Under the pieces are notes generated by a model that was not told the origin of the DNA, searched no databases, and saw nothing but the letters and a program-made list of their open reading frames with translations. 64,000 bases of DNA from contig JAJEKV010000052.1 of NCBI GenBank assembly GCA_021234155.1, forward strand, positions 2,910,254 to 2,974,253, given 5' to 3'. The position numbers and the translations under genes were made by a program. Positions 31,700-43,198 of this stretch are shown piece after piece (position 1 is the stretch's first letter; the number at the start of each line of letters is the position of its first letter). Source of the DNA: Isoetes taiwanensis (Eukaryota; Streptophyta; Lycopodiopsida; Isoetales; Isoetaceae).

Positions 31700-34380
31700 T
31701 TTACGCTAACCAAAAGTTATCATTTTGAGGTCGTCCCGGAGATACATCTTCCAAACACAAAAGAATCTCGTTCGGTAATCCATAGTTGCTTTGTGCGTCG
31801 TGCAAACACACTATCTTCTTGATTTTTGCGCGAAGGAATTCCATAATGCTATGTACTGGCGATCTTTGCGCCGTGCCGGGGAGATCTTTCAATGTCTTCC
31901 TTGGAGGGATATTTTTAGGCACCCCTGTTGGTAAGCGTTGGCTCACCATTTTCATCCTCCTTCCACATTCTTATTCCATTTTTTGGAATCCACTCTTTAT
32001 GGGTTGGCAGCATCTTATATTGCATAATGGGCCATTTCCCATCCATTTTAAATCGGAATAGCAATGGCTCGGTATGGCTGTTAGGCGTTGGCCCTTATCG
32101 GGGATATATCCCTTGACAAAGCCTTTCCAATCACGGAACTTCATCCACAAAATATGGAACGGGGAGACTTTGCATTGCACTTGCTAAACAAGTAAAGCAA
32201 CTCAGGCAAAGTTAGAGCATCCGATGAACTCATTAACGTCGAAAAGTTCCCAAACAATGCATCAATATCGTCATGAGTGTGCCCAACCATCATGAAGCCA
32301 ACCTGAATCTCATCGAATACCTTAAGCCATGTCAAATAAGAGAGGTAGGAGAACACATATCTATTTTTATTTTGACCCGATGCATTATCCAACTGTAAGT
32401 AGAGATTTCGAGGAAGAGGATTGAAGCCTTCTAAGTTGGCACTAGAAGATGAAGGCATCTTCTCTTGTGTACACTAGCTTATGTTGCAATTGGTCGAGTA
32501 TCTTTTAGGGCTTGCATCAATTTGCAATCTGTAGTTTCGCCTTCCACACAAATCACCACACTTGTCTTCTTAGGCAACTCAAGATAGTGTAGGATCCTAG
32601 AAAGTGATCCAACATGAAAGTTTGAGTCATCCTTCCAAAGATCAAGAGAGAAATGGCCATAAGCCCGGTCCACCATGACCATGTGTCAATGCTCTGTCAA
32701 AGTTGCTCTTCAAGCGATCTCCTCTCAAAACGGACTTTTCTTGAGATGGTGACTTCTTGGTGTGAGTGTTTTGACCTGATCCATCTTATCATGTATTATG
32801 CGAGAGGTGACTTTTACGGCTTAACGATGTGATAATGCACGCCAATGCCAATATTGACTCCCTCTGAGGAACGTTGTTCCAACATATGTGCCCGTAGTTG
32901 AATTGAAAGGTTCGCCTCTCCCTTATATCTTTTGTTCTTTCCAATTTACGCTTGATGACTACACATATGTTACACTTGGAGAATCTTTGTATTTTTGCTA
33001 TCTTCGACGTCTGGAAACTCTTTCTTCCAAATATTGTAAAAGAGGGCAAGGTTACACTCTTTCTGTCAATTCTTCCACCACGGCCCACCTCCTTATGTAT
33101 GCTCTTCTTATTAAGGATGGAAGGAAGTTTCTGAACATTCTCCCTTATATCATCCTTTCCTTTTTTGCTTCTATGTGGAATGCTCTCTGCATTCTCACTA
33201 ATGAAGGTATCAAGCACACTTTCTGTAGCTAGTGTCACGGATCTAGGCTTCTTGGAGCTGTATTACCATGTTCACCGTTTTCCACCTAACTTTCGAACCT
33301 CTTCCTCCAACTATAAAGCGTAGACGGGAGCAACTCCTAAAACCCCACGCCATGCGAATTGACAACACTCCACTCCACGAGACCACTACTTTAAGCCTCC
33401 GCCCGCGCCTGTATAAGTTACACTCAACACATCAAAAACAAGCGTAATCCTACCACTGCTTGATTGAGAATAAAATTCTTTTCTTAAGGCACATACTTGC
33501 TGTCGGCTCAGTTTTTTGACACATTCGTCCTTGCAGCATGTTGATTTTAGAGCACTCTTGATTGCCTTGGGCGCACATCCTCTCCTCCTTGCCATCCCCT
33601 TTGGTTCCCTCGACCCTCTTCACATATGTATATTTCCTTTTCCTCTTGAATTGCTTCTCAACATCAGCTTCCAAGCACTCAACTTCTAAATCATCATGTT
33701 CGAGAGCAGCAAGAGCTTGTAAATGTTGTGAAACTGTCCCTACCATCATGAAGCAAAAGCAACATGGGTCTCCCAGGTTACTAGACTGTTAGCTATAGGC
33801 CTCTCAGCACAAGCATGACATGACCTGATATTTTAGTTTCCCGTTGGATCTATTATGTTACCCACTGAAAGCCCGACCTTTGATACACCCAAGAACTCAT
33901 CGTCTATAGCATCCTGAGGATCACTAAAGACTATATTCGCCTCCGAATATTTAGATCCGGTGCGAGGAGTGAAGAATGTAGCATGGCAAACCTAGTAGAT
34001 ACGTTTACGGAGTAGTAGACTGTCTCATCTTGAGGCTTAAACAACACGAGACCAAGGCGGGCAGCTAGATTCTCATGACCTCCAATCTCCTCTACTATCT
34101 CGTCTTCTTCAATTGTTGCTGTGTTGCTTGGTTCACCACAGTGAGCAGTGAAACTGATGTCCGGCGGGCTACTGACAGATGGACTACTAGATGAATCCTC
34201 TTGTGAAGAGGGCAAATTGAGGGATCTCGAAGACGTATCTTCACTTGAGGGCCACTCATTTGGTTTTACATCCCTCTTAGGCCTTTGAATGAATGTGCCT
34301 CTTTGCTTCACCAATGTTATCCGCCTCCGTGGGACCGGAAGCTTCGTCGATGGGATCACGGACTCAAGTGACCTCAATTG
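31700..34380 (-). pseudogene. DUF7869-type mobile-element gene, decayed
   Basis: Blocks read down the minus strand. A Ser-rich N-terminal part (34377-33931). Then KRKRKYTYVKRVEG and, in a second frame, a Cys-rich block STCCKDECVKKLSRQQVCAL (about 33560-33500). Then SIPHRSKKGKDD, LPSILNKKSIHKEVGRG, and RFSKCNICVVIKRKLE (about 33240-32900). Then FSLDLWKDDSNF (about 32660). The best-kept block is LYLQLDNASGQNKNRY then FMMVGHTHDDIDALFGNFS (about 32420-32230). The LDN..G.NKNRY plus GHTHDDIDA.FG signature is that of DUF7869 proteins, widespread repeat-encoded proteins in plants that look transposase-like (acidic and His residues in an RNase-H-like arrangement; inference). Many frameshifts and stops. 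No terminal repeats identified. Confidence 0.65.
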
Positions 34381-34619
34381 CTACATTTGAAGGATCTATT
34401 TCCTTCCCATGAAGAGTGGTTCTATTCAAAATATGTCCCCAGGGCAACAATTGTCCTTAGCCGGCGAATAGGTTGTACAGGGGGAAAATTAAACTGTTTC
34501 AATCAAGCAAAGGCGATACTTTTGAGAACATATGAAATAGAGGAAAAATAAGCAAAAAAAAGCGAAAATGGGCTATTTAGTACAAAAGTATAAATTTTGG
34601 TCCAAATTTGGAGCTAAAT

Positions 34620-34880
34620 GACCATGGCCATTTGGTGTAACGGTGAACACTTGGATCAAATGAAGCCATGAAAGCCATTTAGTCGAAATGGTGTTTGGAT
34701 CAAATGAAGCCATGGCGCCATTTGATCCAAATTCACACCTATGAATGTGCCATAGGTGTGAATTTGGATCAAATAGCGCCATATAAGCCATTTGATCCAA
34801 ACACCATTTCGACCAAATGGCGCCATGGAAGCCATTTGATCCAACACCATTTCGACCAAATGGCTTAGCTCCATCACAAA
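34620..34880. repeat. Inverted-repeat block with TGGCGCCATTTGATCCAAA motifs
   Basis: Several inverted and direct copies of GCCATTTGATCCAAA/TTTGGATCAAATGGC occur here. The longest hairpin is centred near 34747, with arms TTGATCCAAATTCACACCTA and TAGGTGTGAATTTGGATCAA. It shares the ATGGCGCCAT core with the tandem repeats at 36.2-36.5 kb and the motifs at 38.6 and 40.5 kb, and may mark the left part of the same element. Confidence 0.75.
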
Positions 34881-35940
34881 ATCTACACGAGGTGCCTATG
34901 TTATGCATTCTTGCTCCCATTCTTTGTATATGTGTCAATAAGAGCGGGCATGCATAACATGGGCACCCCATGCCAACTTTGCAATTGAAAACCAAGGTTC
35001 GCGTGGTCCTAGCGGCATTAATGTCAACATTTGAACACTCTATACACATGGCAAGAATAGAACGTAATTTATACGTAAAACAAGTGGACTTACTTGATAT
35101 TAGATAGATCCATAGTGGTATGTCCCGGAGCAAAGAGATAGAACAGAAAATGAAGCTGATCCCAGCAGATATATTGGCGGTAAGAATGCCAAGAAGAGCC
35201 AAGAAAGATTCGAGAAGAAGGAGGATTCGCCAAGAAGAAAGCGCCAAGAAGAAAGCGCCAAGAATCACGGGATTTCGGAGTGAAGAAGAAAGCGCCCGAC
35301 AAAGACGCGCGCTTTGCAAAGTTCGCCTACCGAGAAAGAAGCCTTTGGCGCGCCTGGCAACCGAGACCTAACAAAGCGGATTCGAAAAGCCGAACTGGCA
35401 ACGAAAACGCCCGTCGTGGCATGGTCGCATTAAGTGGGAGCACGGCAATGAAAGAGGGAGCTTTAAAGGCAAAGTACAATTTTCAAAACGGACGATTCAA
35501 ATTTATGTGGCGGTCAAATTTCAATATCCGAGGCGGGAATTTTGACTTTTATGTTAATTTCTTGGGGGGCGGGAATTTTGAATTTTATGTTCAAATTTGG
35601 GTGGCGTTTAGCGAAGGGAAATATTAATTTCAAAATTGAATTGTAGAACATGTATACTGGACCGCCGAGGGGCATGGGCTGGAGTGGGCGGTGGGGCGGC
35701 CGGGGGCATGGATATTTGGTCGGCATATACGCTGGACCGCCGGGCATGGGCGCTGGACAGCGATGGGCCCTAGTTGGCGGCTGTTTTTCCGAAGCTTCTC
35801 ATTCGCTTTTATTCGTTTTCGATTCCAGCTCCCCGACCTTAGCGCCCGGCGCCCACCAAAGCCCTTAACCGCAAATGTTTAGCGCCCTAAAGCAACCTTT
35901 TTTCATCCTTTTTTTCAGTGATTTACGGCGCCATTTCCCC
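34881..35940. other. Upstream region of the ParB-like gene, no assignable gene
   Basis: The plus strand contains a basic coding-like stretch (SKEIEQKMKLIPADILAV, then RRAKKDSRRRRIRQEESAKK, about 35120-35370) with no family match. It also has a two-copy motif (GGCGGGAATTTTGA then TTTTATGTT at about 35531 and 35569) and a GC-rich segment with repeated TATACTGGACCGCCG-type strings (about 35648 and 35728). It may be the 5' region or promoter of the gene that starts near 35941. Confidence 0.35.
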
Positions 35941-38900
35941 ATGAGTCGCCTCAACACATCTAGATACACACGGTTTTGGACCAAATTCAAAAGGCTTGAA
36001 ATGGAAATGGACAATTGCGGAGCTCAACAAAATGTGGAGGCGAAGCTAGCTTACCTCAAGGGGCGGTATGTCGCCTCTACTTGCATTGTTTGTTTGGGCT
36101 AAATGGCCACCGCTATTTAGATGCCAGTAACCACTTTAGGGTCTTATAGTTGACAAAAAGCCATGGCCATTTGGATGATTGAGTGCACTTTAGGAGTCTT
36201 AGCTTACTTTAGGATGCCTGGTAGCTTACCATAGGGTCTTGTTGTTGGCAAATGGCGCCATGGCGCCATTTGATGTGTATTAGCATACATTTGGGACTTG
36301 TTGTTGGCAAATGGCGCCATGGCGCCATTTGATGTGTATTAGCTTACCATAGGGCCTTGTTGTTGGCAAATGGCGCCATGGCGCCATTTGATGTCTATTA
36401 GCTTACCATAGGGCCTTGTTGTTGGCAAATGGCGCCATGGCGCCATTTGATGTCTATTAGCATACATTGGGAACTTGTTGTTTGCCTAGTCATCTGGTCT
36501 GTCTGCTTGTTCTGTTGTGGTATCTCCTACGAATCGCAGGTGCCTCCACCCAGTCCGATCCACTCTCCTTCGAACCATCTTCCTCGAATATTGCGAAGGG
36601 GAGTGGTTTGACCGGTGGAGAAACCTTCGACCAAACCTTGGGGATAGGCATACGATCAGCCTCCGTGCTTATGCGATCGATACAAATGGCGCCCGGCGCC
36701 ATTTGCCAACCACAACCTATTGTGCCGCCGCTTGTTCAAACCATTTATCGATGCCTCTTTGTTGCTGATGCCTCTTTGTTGCAGCTATCTTACGTGCGGA
36801 AACACAATTTCAATCCGACCAGACTATGATGCTGATAGACAGGTACTGGTGCATGGAAGTAATGCGGGTGAGCCCCTCTACTGCTACAGGCTCTAAAGGA
36901 GACTGCAGAAGAGAGCTCTGCCTCCTTATAAGGGAGGCAGAACGTAAGCGGCCGGCATTTACGGCCGAGGTATCTTGGTCCAAATGAAGTTGGTTGCCAA
37001 GAGCGGTCGCGAGGATTGGATAGGGTGGTACGTGAAGATACTTTGAAGCATAGAATAATTGTGTACTATGTGGACTGGAAGTTTTATGATCCCACTGTGA
37101 ATGTCCGCTAGCATTGCAAATGTAGCCGGTTCGTGAAGAAGCAAGGTCATTTGCCGTCGTAGACAACTGACTTTGAAGAAGCCGACATCAAAGGTCCACA
37201 AGAAATCTTGAGGGGCTTTATGATTCTTCATAATCGGATGAACGAAAGTCTTAAAAAACTTCGCCTTCATTCGTTGTCAAGGCAATAGCCCAATAGAAAC
37301 TACCGCCATTGTGGACACGGCCCGGCTAAAAACAGTGAGCAAGAAGAAGACAAGACAACCTAGGGATACACTGCGGTTTCCACAAAGACTCCTCATCTTC
37401 TGAATCGAGGATGTCCGTGAACCGAGGGAAGGAAAGGCGGGCAAGAGGAAAGTTAAGAGAAAGGATCACAAAGATCCGGATATGGAAAAGAAGGAAAAGA
37501 AACAATCTAAAGAAAAGGAAGAGAAGGAAAAAGGAAGAGAAGGAAAAGAAAGAGAAGGAAGATAAAGAAAAGAGGGAAAAGAAGGAAAAGAAAAGGGCAA
37601 GGAAAGAAAAGGATAGGGAAGGCAAAGGGGCGAAGGGAAGGAAAGGCGACACAGGAAATGGAGGGAAAGGAAGTGGAGACGGAGGAAACGGATGGGAAAA
37701 AAGAAGCACAGCAGTAGGAGACCCTTGAGAAGGGAGAGGACAAACAAAGGAGGCGCCTCCCGGACTCCAAGTCCCGGCTGGAAGTCCTAGAAGTGGTGGT
37801 GAACCTCTGAGCCCAAGGCATAGCGAGGATCCTGCGGACACACCAGCCAAAAGGGTCCCCATTAAGAGTCTAGAGCCAAAGAAGCTCACATTAAGAATAG
37901 CTCGGCACTTGCTTAGAGGTGCCCGCAAATCTTGGTGGAAAGGTCGGAAGAGGAAAAAGCGGCGAGAGAATACACTTTGCCAAAAAATTTACGATCACCC
38001 AAGGCATCTGTTTCCCTCGGTGTCACATTCATTAAAAAAATAGGCGTGTTCAAATTATATCAAGGACCAACAAATCGACATCTAGACCAAGGAATATGGA
38101 GCACGTCAAAACTTTGGTGGAGTCCTTCGAGAGAGACCCACATCCGGTCTTCACTCCACTGATGTGATTCCATTCAATCCCCTCACAAACAAAGCTGGTC
38201 CCTTGGAAAACCGAGGATGACCTCATGGGGATGCACTATTATATAGTGAATGGTAATCATTCAGTTATGGCTGCTCAACTTGTATGTAGAAGACTCGGCA
38301 CACCAAAGTCCCAAGAGCAAATGTCAAAGATTTATCTTCAACGGAATTGCCGAGTGTTATGCGGCACGGTCAAGCGAGCAGGAATGCCTGCGGCTTCGGT
38401 TGTGAAGTCAATGATATCGCTGCGAAGACTATTTTCAAAAGAGCCATTCATTGATAACATAACCCACCCTGCGGCAGCAATATGCTCTATGGCGGGAAGT
38501 CCGATCCATCGGGACGCGGGCAATCTCGCTCGAGAACCATACAAGGTACATGTTTTAATTTTTACGAAGATTATGAAATGGGCATTTGTTCATTTGTTCC
38601 ACGCAACGGCGCCACGGCCATTTTCACCAAATGGCGCCACGGCGCCATTTGCTCATTAAATGTTCAAGTCTAACTTCTTGTTGTTTCCAGCGTTATCTGG
38701 CTTTGGCTGAAGTTACCATGCGTGGTAAGCATCCTAAAGATTTCAACCAGTGGGTCTTCATGCCAGAGGATATTTTTCGATTATTCGTGTCCCTATGGAA
38801 CTTGTGGAAATCTTGCAAGCTAAAAGACAACAAGGGACAAACTATTACACATGGAATGGGCAAAAGAATCGACTACTCCCGGTCGGACCTACCCGAGGTG

Positions 38901-40298
38901 CATGAGGGGTATGGACTACTTAAGACTGCCGGGTTACATTTCGAGTGAAGTCTTTGGATGGGAAGACCTTCGTCAAGGTCACTAGTGATTATCTGAGGTA
39001 AGCAATTCTTCAAGGCAAGGGCAAAGACACTAAGATCCATATCTTTCTTGAAGAAGGAGATTTTTGCATCGTGAAGGATAATTTTCCGAGGAAGTTCAAG
39101 TCCTTCACCGATCTCCGATCGCAGAGTCGGGGGGCTTCGAGGATACCGACCTGATTTCCATGGCCACCTTGCATAGTAAGTGGGTTGAAACCGAGTGGGC
39201 AAGGAAGGCATTTTCGATGGCGATACCGCCTTGGCAAGATTCATACATAATCTTGTCTTGAAGAGAGAGGATCTTGAAGACTTCCGCGCGGTTGAACTAT
39301 GTACGACAAAGGGACAAGTTGTTTGCACTCCACGTACCCGGTATCCTTGATTGCCACGGACACTAGAGGCATATTTCCAATGTGGGACAAAACCACACTA
39401 ACAAATTTCTTTAATCTGGTTGTAAAAAGAACACCACGGTGATTCTTTTTGGATAGTGGTCTTTGCAAGGCGGAGCACAACTTTTGATTTCATCGTATTG
39501 GATGATCCGGATTCCGTGATCCGAGTTTATATTGGCATGTATGACGAATACAAGAATCCGCCTCCCGGGGAGTTCGGGGAGGCCCATTCACTAGTGTATG
39601 CCACAAAGATTCAGGCCACTGAAGGTCCTCTGTCGAAGTTATTGACCTCAAGTTCCCCTTCAACGATCATCCTCAAGAAGCGCCACCGGTTCTGTGCCTC
39701 AACGAAGAAGACGAAGACGGGGAGGCCAGGAGGCTATGGTCGGGAAGCTCGCAGCGCCAGATTCAGTCTGGTGGCAAGGCTTGCCGTGGGGGACATAATT
39801 ATGAGAAACCGGTGGGTCTGCTACATGCTCATTACCTCGTGCGAGGAAAATGGTACCGCCAGAACGGGGGTGTTTGATTACTTCTCCACGTGGTTCTTTT
39901 GGTAGGGCTTCATTCTTTGAATAAGAGATTTTGCATTGTATTCGAAAGTGACCCGCTTTAAGCATGAGTGCCTAAAGGGGGATTCTTGATAGGCTTGACC
40001 GCCCTGAATCCTACCATCGCAAATTTGTTCGTGATGAGGAGAGACCCACCAGTAGTTGAAGAAGTCGTGAGATCCACCAAATCGAGAGATGCCCGAAGCT
40101 CCAACCGATGTGGACTATGATGTGATCAAGAATACACAATTCAATATGGACATTCTTGATGATCCCAATTTCAACGCCACGCCGTTCGAGAGCTTTACGG
40201 GAGATCCTATGGTTGCTTCTTCTAGCCATGGCCACCGCCATACGGAACTGATCCTATTGTGGAGCCTGTTCACGATGAGGAACCCGAATTTTGTATGA
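35941..40298 (+). pseudogene. Multi-exon gene with a possible ParB/sulfiredoxin-fold domain, decayed
   Basis: Exon-like blocks on the plus strand. 35941-36065 (MSRLNTSRYTRFWTKFKRLE to AYLKG, donor GGTATG). 36540-36765, in frame after splicing (TLLRTIFLEYCEGEWFDRWR, then GDRHTISLRAYAID). A Lys/Glu-rich low-complexity stretch (37411-37728). 38080-38546, with RPRNMEHVKTLVESFERDPH, VIPFNPLTNKAG and GMHYYIVNGNHSVMAAQ. 38691-38945, after TTTCCAG (RYLALAEVTMRGKHPKDFNQ). Then several blocks to 40298, including FDFIVLDDPDSVIRVYIGMY (39480). The order helix, V-I-P-F strand, YYIVNGNHS..AA recalls ParB N-terminal domains; this is inference from pattern. Stops and frameshifts (for example TGA within TPLM-stop-FHS near 38163) suggest a pseudogene or unrecognised splicing. 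I see no host-gene identity; it is probably the gene of an unnamed mobile element. Confidence 0.4.
36170..36485. repeat. Tandem repeat of the palindrome ATGGCGCCATGGCGCCAT
   Basis: Four units with a period of about 59-60 bp. Each has TTGTTGTTGGCAA followed by ATGGCGCCATGGCGCCAT and then TTGATGTSTATTAGC. The whole array falls between a good splice donor (36066) and a good acceptor (36538-36539), that is, in a predicted intron. Single copies of the ATGGCGCC-type palindrome recur in a second predicted intron (38627-38650), within a predicted exon (36686-36707) and near 40470-40517. Confidence 0.9.
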
Positions 40299-40987
40299 AA
40301 ATAATGTAAATTGTACACTAATACTCTTGTATACAGGCTACCTCTTCCGAGTCCTTGCCTGTTTTGGCAAATTTTTTAATATGCAAATCTATGAATTCGG
40401 AATTTTTAACTATTTTTGTGATGTTATGTTTCTCCAGCTTCATTTTATGCAATGCTAGAATTTTTAATGGCGCCAATAAATGGCACTTTAGATGCATATT
40501 TTTTTTAAATGGCGCCATAATTGCTCAAAAAATTGGCATAAATTTGACTAAAAAGGATTTTCGTTCCTAATTGGAATCACGAAATTTCTCATTTTAATGA
40601 AATTGTGCTTAAGGAGATGAATTTGCAAAAGTTGTCTAAAGAATTAAACACATGGGAAAAACAATATCCAGGATTCCTCTCAATTGACAATGTTGGGTGA
40701 ACGACATAATTAGGCTACATGAAACAGTGCCACTTTCATTTCAATATCCACTTTCACAATATCGACACCTGTATTTAAACATTATACTAGCCCAACACTA
40801 AATATGCATGTCAATGATTACAATATGATCTATAAAATTTGGGTATATATGCATTTATCCTTCCAGAATGACACCAACAAAGCACCTTTAAGCAATGTAG
40901 TTTGAATATTCTTTACTATCCCATACAGCATAATGCAAATAATGTTGTTCTTTTATTACTCTTTGTCTTCGTGGACGACATATCACA

Positions 40988-41940
40988 ACATGGAAATGGG
41001 GTCGCCGTTTTTGTCTGAAGATAAACTACGTGCTGCCATGTGGCATATCCCTACAATCCGGAATGGAAAGTGGGAAGCCAATTCCGCACATACATATATT
41101 TACAGGCTACAACCGGTTCCCAAAATAGAAAAATAGACACAAGTTTTTACACAGAAATCTTATACCGCTTCCCCAAAATAGACAAGTCTTTCACAGAAAT
41201 CTTTTACAGTAGCCTCTGTATACAGAAAGGAACAAAAGCAATGAAAAGAAATGAAACGGAGGCTATTCTAATGAAAAGGTAGCATCGGCTTCCCCTTTTT
41301 TTTCACTTTACTGCTGCAAGTCCGGCTTGGCCTTTCTGTATCTCTTCACCGTTGCAGCAGAAGCAAGCAGACTCGCATTTGCATGCTTCTGAATCTTTGC
41401 ATCTGAATCTTTGCATCAGACTCGCATCTGAATCTTTGCATGACCTGTATCCCCATCTGCGTGCACAAAACATCATCCCGGACCTGCATGCAAAGAAAAA
41501 ATAGTTTGAAACCATAAGAAAGAAGAAAAAATTACAATGAGACACAAAAGATCACTACTATCTACTCGTTTTTCCTCAAGAACATACTGGAATCATGAAA
41601 GAGCCGCTTTTCCTCAAGAACAGAAGGGAATCGTGAAATAAATCTTCATAAAAAGAAACACAACCAAGAAAATGAGCGCCCTAACTGCTCAACGGCAGGA
41701 AATGCCGAGCGCCATGGCCGTCAGAGCACAAGGAGCGGCCCGAGGGCCATACCCGCAGAGCGCCATCGCCATCGCCAGACTCAGACCAAGAAAAAAAAAT
41801 GGGCGCCCCATTTCCATGTTGTGGTGGCATGGCCACCGGTCCCACATTCCGGTGTGGCCGGTGACCCGCTCCCGGCTCCGCCAGTCGCGGGGCCCCACCG
41901 GTCCACACCGGAATGTGGTCCCGGTGGCCATGCCACCATA
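40988..41940. mobile_element. 953-bp insertion present in copy A only
   Basis: Copy B reads ATATCACATCTCCACCGGC without a break. In copy A the same sequence is split by 953 bp. The insert starts ACATGGAAATGGGGTCGCC, and the inverse of that string occurs at 41803-41824, giving terminal inverted repeats of about 20 bp for an 840-bp subunit. The remaining 116 bp form a strong hairpin. No coding capacity is recognised and no clear target duplication is seen, so the class is unknown. Confidence 0.7.
41822..41938. repeat. Strong GC-rich hairpin
   Basis: The arms begin TGGTGGCATGGCCACCGG (left) and end CCGGTGGCCATGCCACCA (right). They continue inward through CCACATTCCGGTGTGG and its inverse CCACACCGGAATGTGG, around a loop of about 30 bases. 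It is part of the copy-A-specific insertion. Confidence 0.9.
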
Positions 41941-43198
41941 CATCTCCACCGGCAAGTTGCTAAGCATACAGAATTTGCAAGTTTCAAAAGTCGAGTCTCG
42001 AGTCTGTTCATTCACTGTCTTTGTCGTATAGCATTGACATGGTGTTTTATGTCCTTTCTTAGTTCGTTTCTTGGAAAGACTAAGCAATAAATTCCCTATC
42101 AAGAACTTATGCCTTTTTCCACAGTTTTATTTGTTGTAATGTAAAAGGAAACTTGTAGGCCCCATTTTTGCGGGCTGAGAATTTGTGGAAATTCAAAATC
42201 TGGATCGTTTGGTTTAGTAAGGACATGTAGAAATGGGCTTTAAGGGTTTTTAGTTGAGCTTCTTATGATAAATAAGATACTCGTTTCCGAAAGAGCACCT
42301 CATTGCTGTCCTAATATCTTATTTATTGCCAAAAACAAGTAAGATTCATTGTTTGGAGAGTATGAGCTGTGGACACGACACAGCCGAATCCATAGCCATG
42401 AATGAAAAGATAACATTTGCACCTGCCATTTCTCTCTCATGGGACCTTGTTTACTGTCATAATGATTGATTGACTTGGCATGGCTTTGCCATGACAGCTG
42501 CTTGGATGCTTCCTGTGTTTACCCGGTGTAGAAGCTACAGTTTATGATAGTTAAAAAATGGGTGATCATGCAATTTAGGCTTATAATTTGATCTAAATGC
42601 GAGTGTTCAAACTTATGAAGCACAATGTACAATGCAGCATGCATGCACATTGTTGGAGCGGCCGTCATTATGTTTCTTTAGCTTGAATGTACAGTTGAAA
42701 AATAGAAGCAGCTTTAATGATGATATGTATCAGGGAAATATAAAACCACAAACAAGAACTTGCAGCATGCTTGAAGAGCTCATAAGCAACATTCTTAATT
42801 CTCAAAGAGCTTTGTTGCATTTCCCTTGTCACCCTCTTGGGCCTTAAATAAGGCCCAGGCAAGCCAAGCTCACCTGTTCTTTGAGCTTCTCTATAAACAA
42901 GGAAGTTCATATTCAGAATATTTGGAATACCAATAGATAACAGATGCTACGTTTCAGTTAGTGTCACAAAATATTTGCCCTATTATTAATGCTCAAGCAA
43001 GACACTAGCCATGCAGTGATAAGAGTCTTTGCTTTCAGCATGAAGTTTGGCATATAATTGTAGGACGATCTTTCCTCTAATATGCCCCACAGTTTTAAAG
43101 CAAAGTTGACGAAGTATGCAAGCAAATTAACCAAAAGTAAAATAAAACAAATGAGGGGATTAAAAGGCCAAAGAAGTCCACAGAATTTGAGAGCAAAG

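Noticed and set aside
34573-35319. 248-codon minus-strand open frame
   Set aside because: It crosses the palindromic repeat block and consists partly of repeated DPN/IQT-type peptides from those repeats; no family motif.
37326-37928. Long Ser/Phe/Leu-rich minus-strand open frame
   Set aside because: It is the antisense of a purine-rich Lys/Glu low-complexity stretch; composition alone explains the open frame and the apparent membrane character.
39480-39560. FDFIVLDDPDSVIRVYIGMY considered as a DPPW-type methyltransferase motif
   Set aside because: The second Pro and Trp of the motif are absent and no SAM-binding region precedes it.
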